Positions 62,006 through 64,000 of a stretch of 64,000 nucleotides of DNA are shown piece by piece; the first letter of the stretch is position 1; each line of letters opens with the position of its first letter. A program made the position numbers and the translations under genes. The DNA is taken from NCBI GenBank assembly GCA_021295715.1, contig JAGWBV010000008.1, positions 23,997 to 87,996 on the forward strand, written 5' to 3'. Source of the stretch: Candidatus Poribacteria bacterium (GTDB lineage Bacteria > Poribacteria > WGA-4E > WGA-3G). A model generated the notes under the pieces. It searched no databases. It was given only the letters and a program-made list of their open reading frames with translations, and was not told where the DNA came from.

Positions 62006-63688
62006 ATGTTCAGACTCAGCACTGCCCTGCGTAACCCTGTACGGGTAATTTTGGTTTTAGCAGTCCTTATTGTCGCCGCGGGAGTTATCATTGACAGGGA
62101 TACAAACGAGTTCACCCTACAAACTGCCGTCGGGCAAACGAACGATACACTTCAAACGTCAGAAGATTTCCAGCACTTGGAACGCGCAAATCGAGCATTT
62201 ATTGATTTAGTGGCACGGACGCGTCCTGCTGTTGTTCAAATTACAACAAAAACACAACGGAGAATCATAACTTCGGAAAGACAAGAAATATCTCCCGAAC
62301 AAGAAGAGCAATTTAGAGACTTTTTTGGAGATGAATTCTTCAGACGCTTTTTTCCAGAACAAGAAGGAGAACAGCGCGAACAACAAGCACCTCGCCAACG
62401 TATACTCCCGAATTCGCCCCCTGTTAGGGGTATTGGCTCTGGGGTGATTGTCAGTGACGATGGCTATATCCTTACCAATAACCATGTCATTGAAGGAAGC
62501 GATGAAATTACCATTACCTTGTCAAACGGAAAAGAATATACAGCCGAGTTAGTCGGTCGCGATGCCGCTGGAACTGAAGTCAGTGGCACCGATTTGGCAC
62601 TGCTCAAAATTGACGCGGACGGGCTTCCAACCCTTCCATTTGGTGATTCAGATCAGCTCGAGGTTGGTGAATGGGTGATTGCCATCGGAACGCCACTTAA
62701 TTTTTCTCAAACCGTGACACGAGGAATCGTGAGTGCGAAAGGCCGACCTGGGCATCGCAGCGGTATTCAATACGGTAATTTTATCCAAACGGATGCGCCG
62801 ATCAATCGAGGAAACAGCGGCGGTGCTTTGATCAACATTCGCGGCGAATTGGTAGGAATTAATACCGCGATTATCACCGGTGGTCTTTCCACAGGAAATA
62901 TCGGCATTGGCTTCGCCGTTCCGAGTAAAATGGCACAACAAGTCTTACCGCAACTTATTAAACACGGCAAAGTTGAGCGCGGTTGGCTCGGTATCAGCAT
63001 GAGAAATGTCGATCCGGATTTGGCAGAAAAGTTGAACTTTGATACACCTCGTGGTGCTTTTGTGCGTGGCGTTAGCAAAGGGAGTCCTGCAGATAAAGGT
63101 GGAATCCAACGCTCAGATGTTATCGTTGAATTTAATGGCGAAACAATTCGAGATAGTAATGATCTGATGCATGTTGTAGGAGCAACAGAGGTCGGCAAAT
63201 CTGTTGAAGTCATAGTGATCCGAGGAGACAATAAAGAAAAACGGTTGACCGTCAAACTGGGCAAACGGACTGAAGAGGCTATCGCTAAACTCAACGCTCA
63301 GTTGTATGAAACCGAAGTTAATCGGGCAGAAGTTGAAGAGTTACATCAAAAACTTGATGAAAATGAAGCGTTTGCTGGACTTCAGGTTCAGAAGTTGACC
63401 CCCGCGATTGCCGAGCGTTACGGATACGCGCCAGATGAAAAAGGGGTCGTCGTCACACAGGTTGACAGCGGAAGCACTGCCGAGAAAAAAGGTATCGTCG
63501 CCGGATCTCTCATTCAAGAAATGGAATGGACATCGATTGACGATCTTGCGTCCTATTCCCGTCTTGTGGAACAACTTACAAACGAAAATAAAACGCAGGT
63601 GCTTCTCTATGTTAAGTCGCCAAATGGACAGGGTGGGGCGTATGTGACAATCAAAGTTCCCACATCAGACGATACATCAGACAGATAA
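62006..63688 (+). CDS. degP: DegP/HtrA-family periplasmic serine protease
   Basis: This 560-aa envelope protease/chaperone starts at the ATG at 62006, with AGGAGG 9 nt upstream. A signal anchor (VILVLAVLIVAAGVII) is followed by a trypsin-like domain with His160 (LTNNHVIEG), Asp196 (GTDLALLKI) and Ser271 (RGNSGGALIN). Two PDZ domains follow (about 345-430, GWLGISMRN, and 470-555). An acidic/Phe-rich loop near residues 100-130 resembles the LA loop. It is probably attached to the periplasmic face of the inner membrane. Confidence 0.94.
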   Translation: MFRLSTALRNPVRVILVLAVLIVAAGVIIDRDTNEFTLQTAVGQTNDTLQTSEDFQHLERANRAFIDLVARTRPAVVQITTKTQRRIITSERQEISPEQEEQFRDFFGDEFFRRFFPEQEGEQREQQAPRQRILPNSPPVRGIGSGVIVSDDGYILTNNHVIEGSDEITITLSNGKEYTAELVGRDAAGTEVSGTDLALLKIDADGLPTLPFGDSDQLEVGEWVIAIGTPLNFSQTVTRGIVSAKGRPGHRSGIQYGNFIQTDAPINRGNSGGALINIRGELVGINTAIITGGLSTGNIGIGFAVPSKMAQQVLPQLIKHGKVERGWLGISMRNVDPDLAEKLNFDTPRGAFVRGVSKGSPADKGGIQRSDVIVEFNGETIRDSNDLMHVVGATEVGKSVEVIVIRGDNKEKRLTVKLGKRTEEAIAKLNAQLYETEVNRAEVEELHQKLDENEAFAGLQVQKLTPAIAERYGYAPDEKGVVVTQVDSGSTAEKKGIVAGSLIQEMEWTSIDDLASYSRLVEQLTNENKTQVLLYVKSPNGQGGAYVTIKVPTSDDTSDR

Positions 63689-63733
63689 TTCACGCGGTGA
63701 ACCCACACTCTTGTGGGTGCACGGATTTAACGC

Positions 63734-63762
63734 TTGACGGATAGTTGTCATTCTGGTATACT
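63734..63762 (+). promoter_or_regulatory. Sigma70-type promoter downstream of degP
   Basis: TTGACG (63734-63739), a 17-nt spacer and TATACT (63757-63762). It points out of the window. The gap 63689-64000 has no gene that I can support. Confidence 0.55.
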
Positions 63763-63887
63763 CCCTGAAAACAACTATCCTTTCTTATATCAAGGGAATT
63801 GTCGGTTTTGGAATCCCAATCCTTTAGGTTCGGGAGGAAAAACCGCCCTCTTGGAAAGGACCAAAGCGTTCATCGTTCATTTTTTCC

Positions 63888-63917
63888 TTGACACTTGGTC
63901 CGAAATTGTGGTATAAT
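63888..63917 (+). promoter_or_regulatory. Strong sigma70-type promoter at the right edge
   Basis: TTGACA (63888-63893), an 18-nt spacer and TATAAT (63912-63917). Downstream is a CATTACC-GCTT-GGTAATG hairpin (63951-63968) and no start codon before the edge, so it may drive a structured RNA or a gene with a long leader. Confidence 0.7.
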
Positions 63918-64000
63918 GAGCGTATCAGGTTGGAAACCGACAGTGTTTAGCATTACCGCTTGGTAATGTGTCTGCCTCCCACTCAACAGGGGATAAATAC

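Noticed and set aside
63700..63716. CCCACA/TGTGGG hairpin after degP as a terminator
   Set aside because: The stem is clear but no T-run follows on either strand, so I did not list it as a rho-independent terminator.

Overview
The window looks like a chromosome segment of an uncultured Gram-negative-type bacterium. It carries an RND/MacA-type periplasmic adaptor with MacB-type permeases, several lipoprotein or signal peptides, a DegP/HtrA protease and a complete FASII block. A huge C25 (PorU/gingipain-like) protein with an FlgD-like tail, dockerin tails, a LamG protein, a CotH-ankyrin fusion, NIPSNAP and RraA genes, and a YjhG-type sugar-acid dehydratase resemble what I know of Candidatus Poribacteria or similar sponge/marine lineages. 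That placement is a gestalt inference; no 16S or marker tree is possible here. No rRNA, CRISPR array or prophage was seen.

Layout. 1-5400 (minus): three tandem MacB/FtsX-type permeases and an HlyD adaptor that runs off the left edge. 5685-6490 (plus): a tRNA cluster behind a strong promoter; two junctions in it are abnormal. 6535-14581 (plus): a proteostasis block tig-clpP-clpX-lon-rqcP, then pdxA. 14787-21350 (plus): the 2187-aa C25 protein. 21480-29962 (minus): NIPSNAP, RraA, purE, a UlaG-like MBL hydrolase, VanZ, a D-xylonate-dehydratase-like gene, Uma2 and CotH-ankyrin. 30187-35213: a small accessory island with a PIN toxin/antitoxin pair, an IS630 remnant, a LamG protein, an RHH regulator with palindromic operators, and a ParA/AlbA_2 pair. 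35277-40865 (minus): a cobalamin riboswitch, a terminator and three exported or membrane proteins. 41264-44839 (plus): hisI, trpE, trpG and a COG2102 ATPase. 44836-51091 (minus): sucC-pgk-proS-sucD, then panB. 51681-60112 (minus): folK, fabF, acpP, fabG, fabD, fabH, rpmF, yceD and hom. 60188-64000: tRNA-Pro, a TIM-barrel isomerase, a DUF1232 protein, an HtrA protease and promoters at the right edge.

Two things stand out. First, the region is colonised by at least three families of short non-coding repeats. One (about 100 bp) is built of tandem CAGTTATC/CGGTTATC-like units arranged as an inverted repeat. One is a 40-bp palindrome. One ends in CCGCAAGGAATAATTAAAAA and sits directly in front of start codons, supplying the ribosome binding site. 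Copies of the first two lie in frame inside genes (pdxA, the C25 protein, the ends of clpP and fabD, fabG), much like Rickettsia palindromic elements. Second, the B12-riboswitch unit encodes a dockerin-tailed beta-propeller, a lipoprotein whose C-terminus looks like an ECF transporter S component, and a second propeller. I read this as a candidate undescribed corrinoid capture/uptake system.
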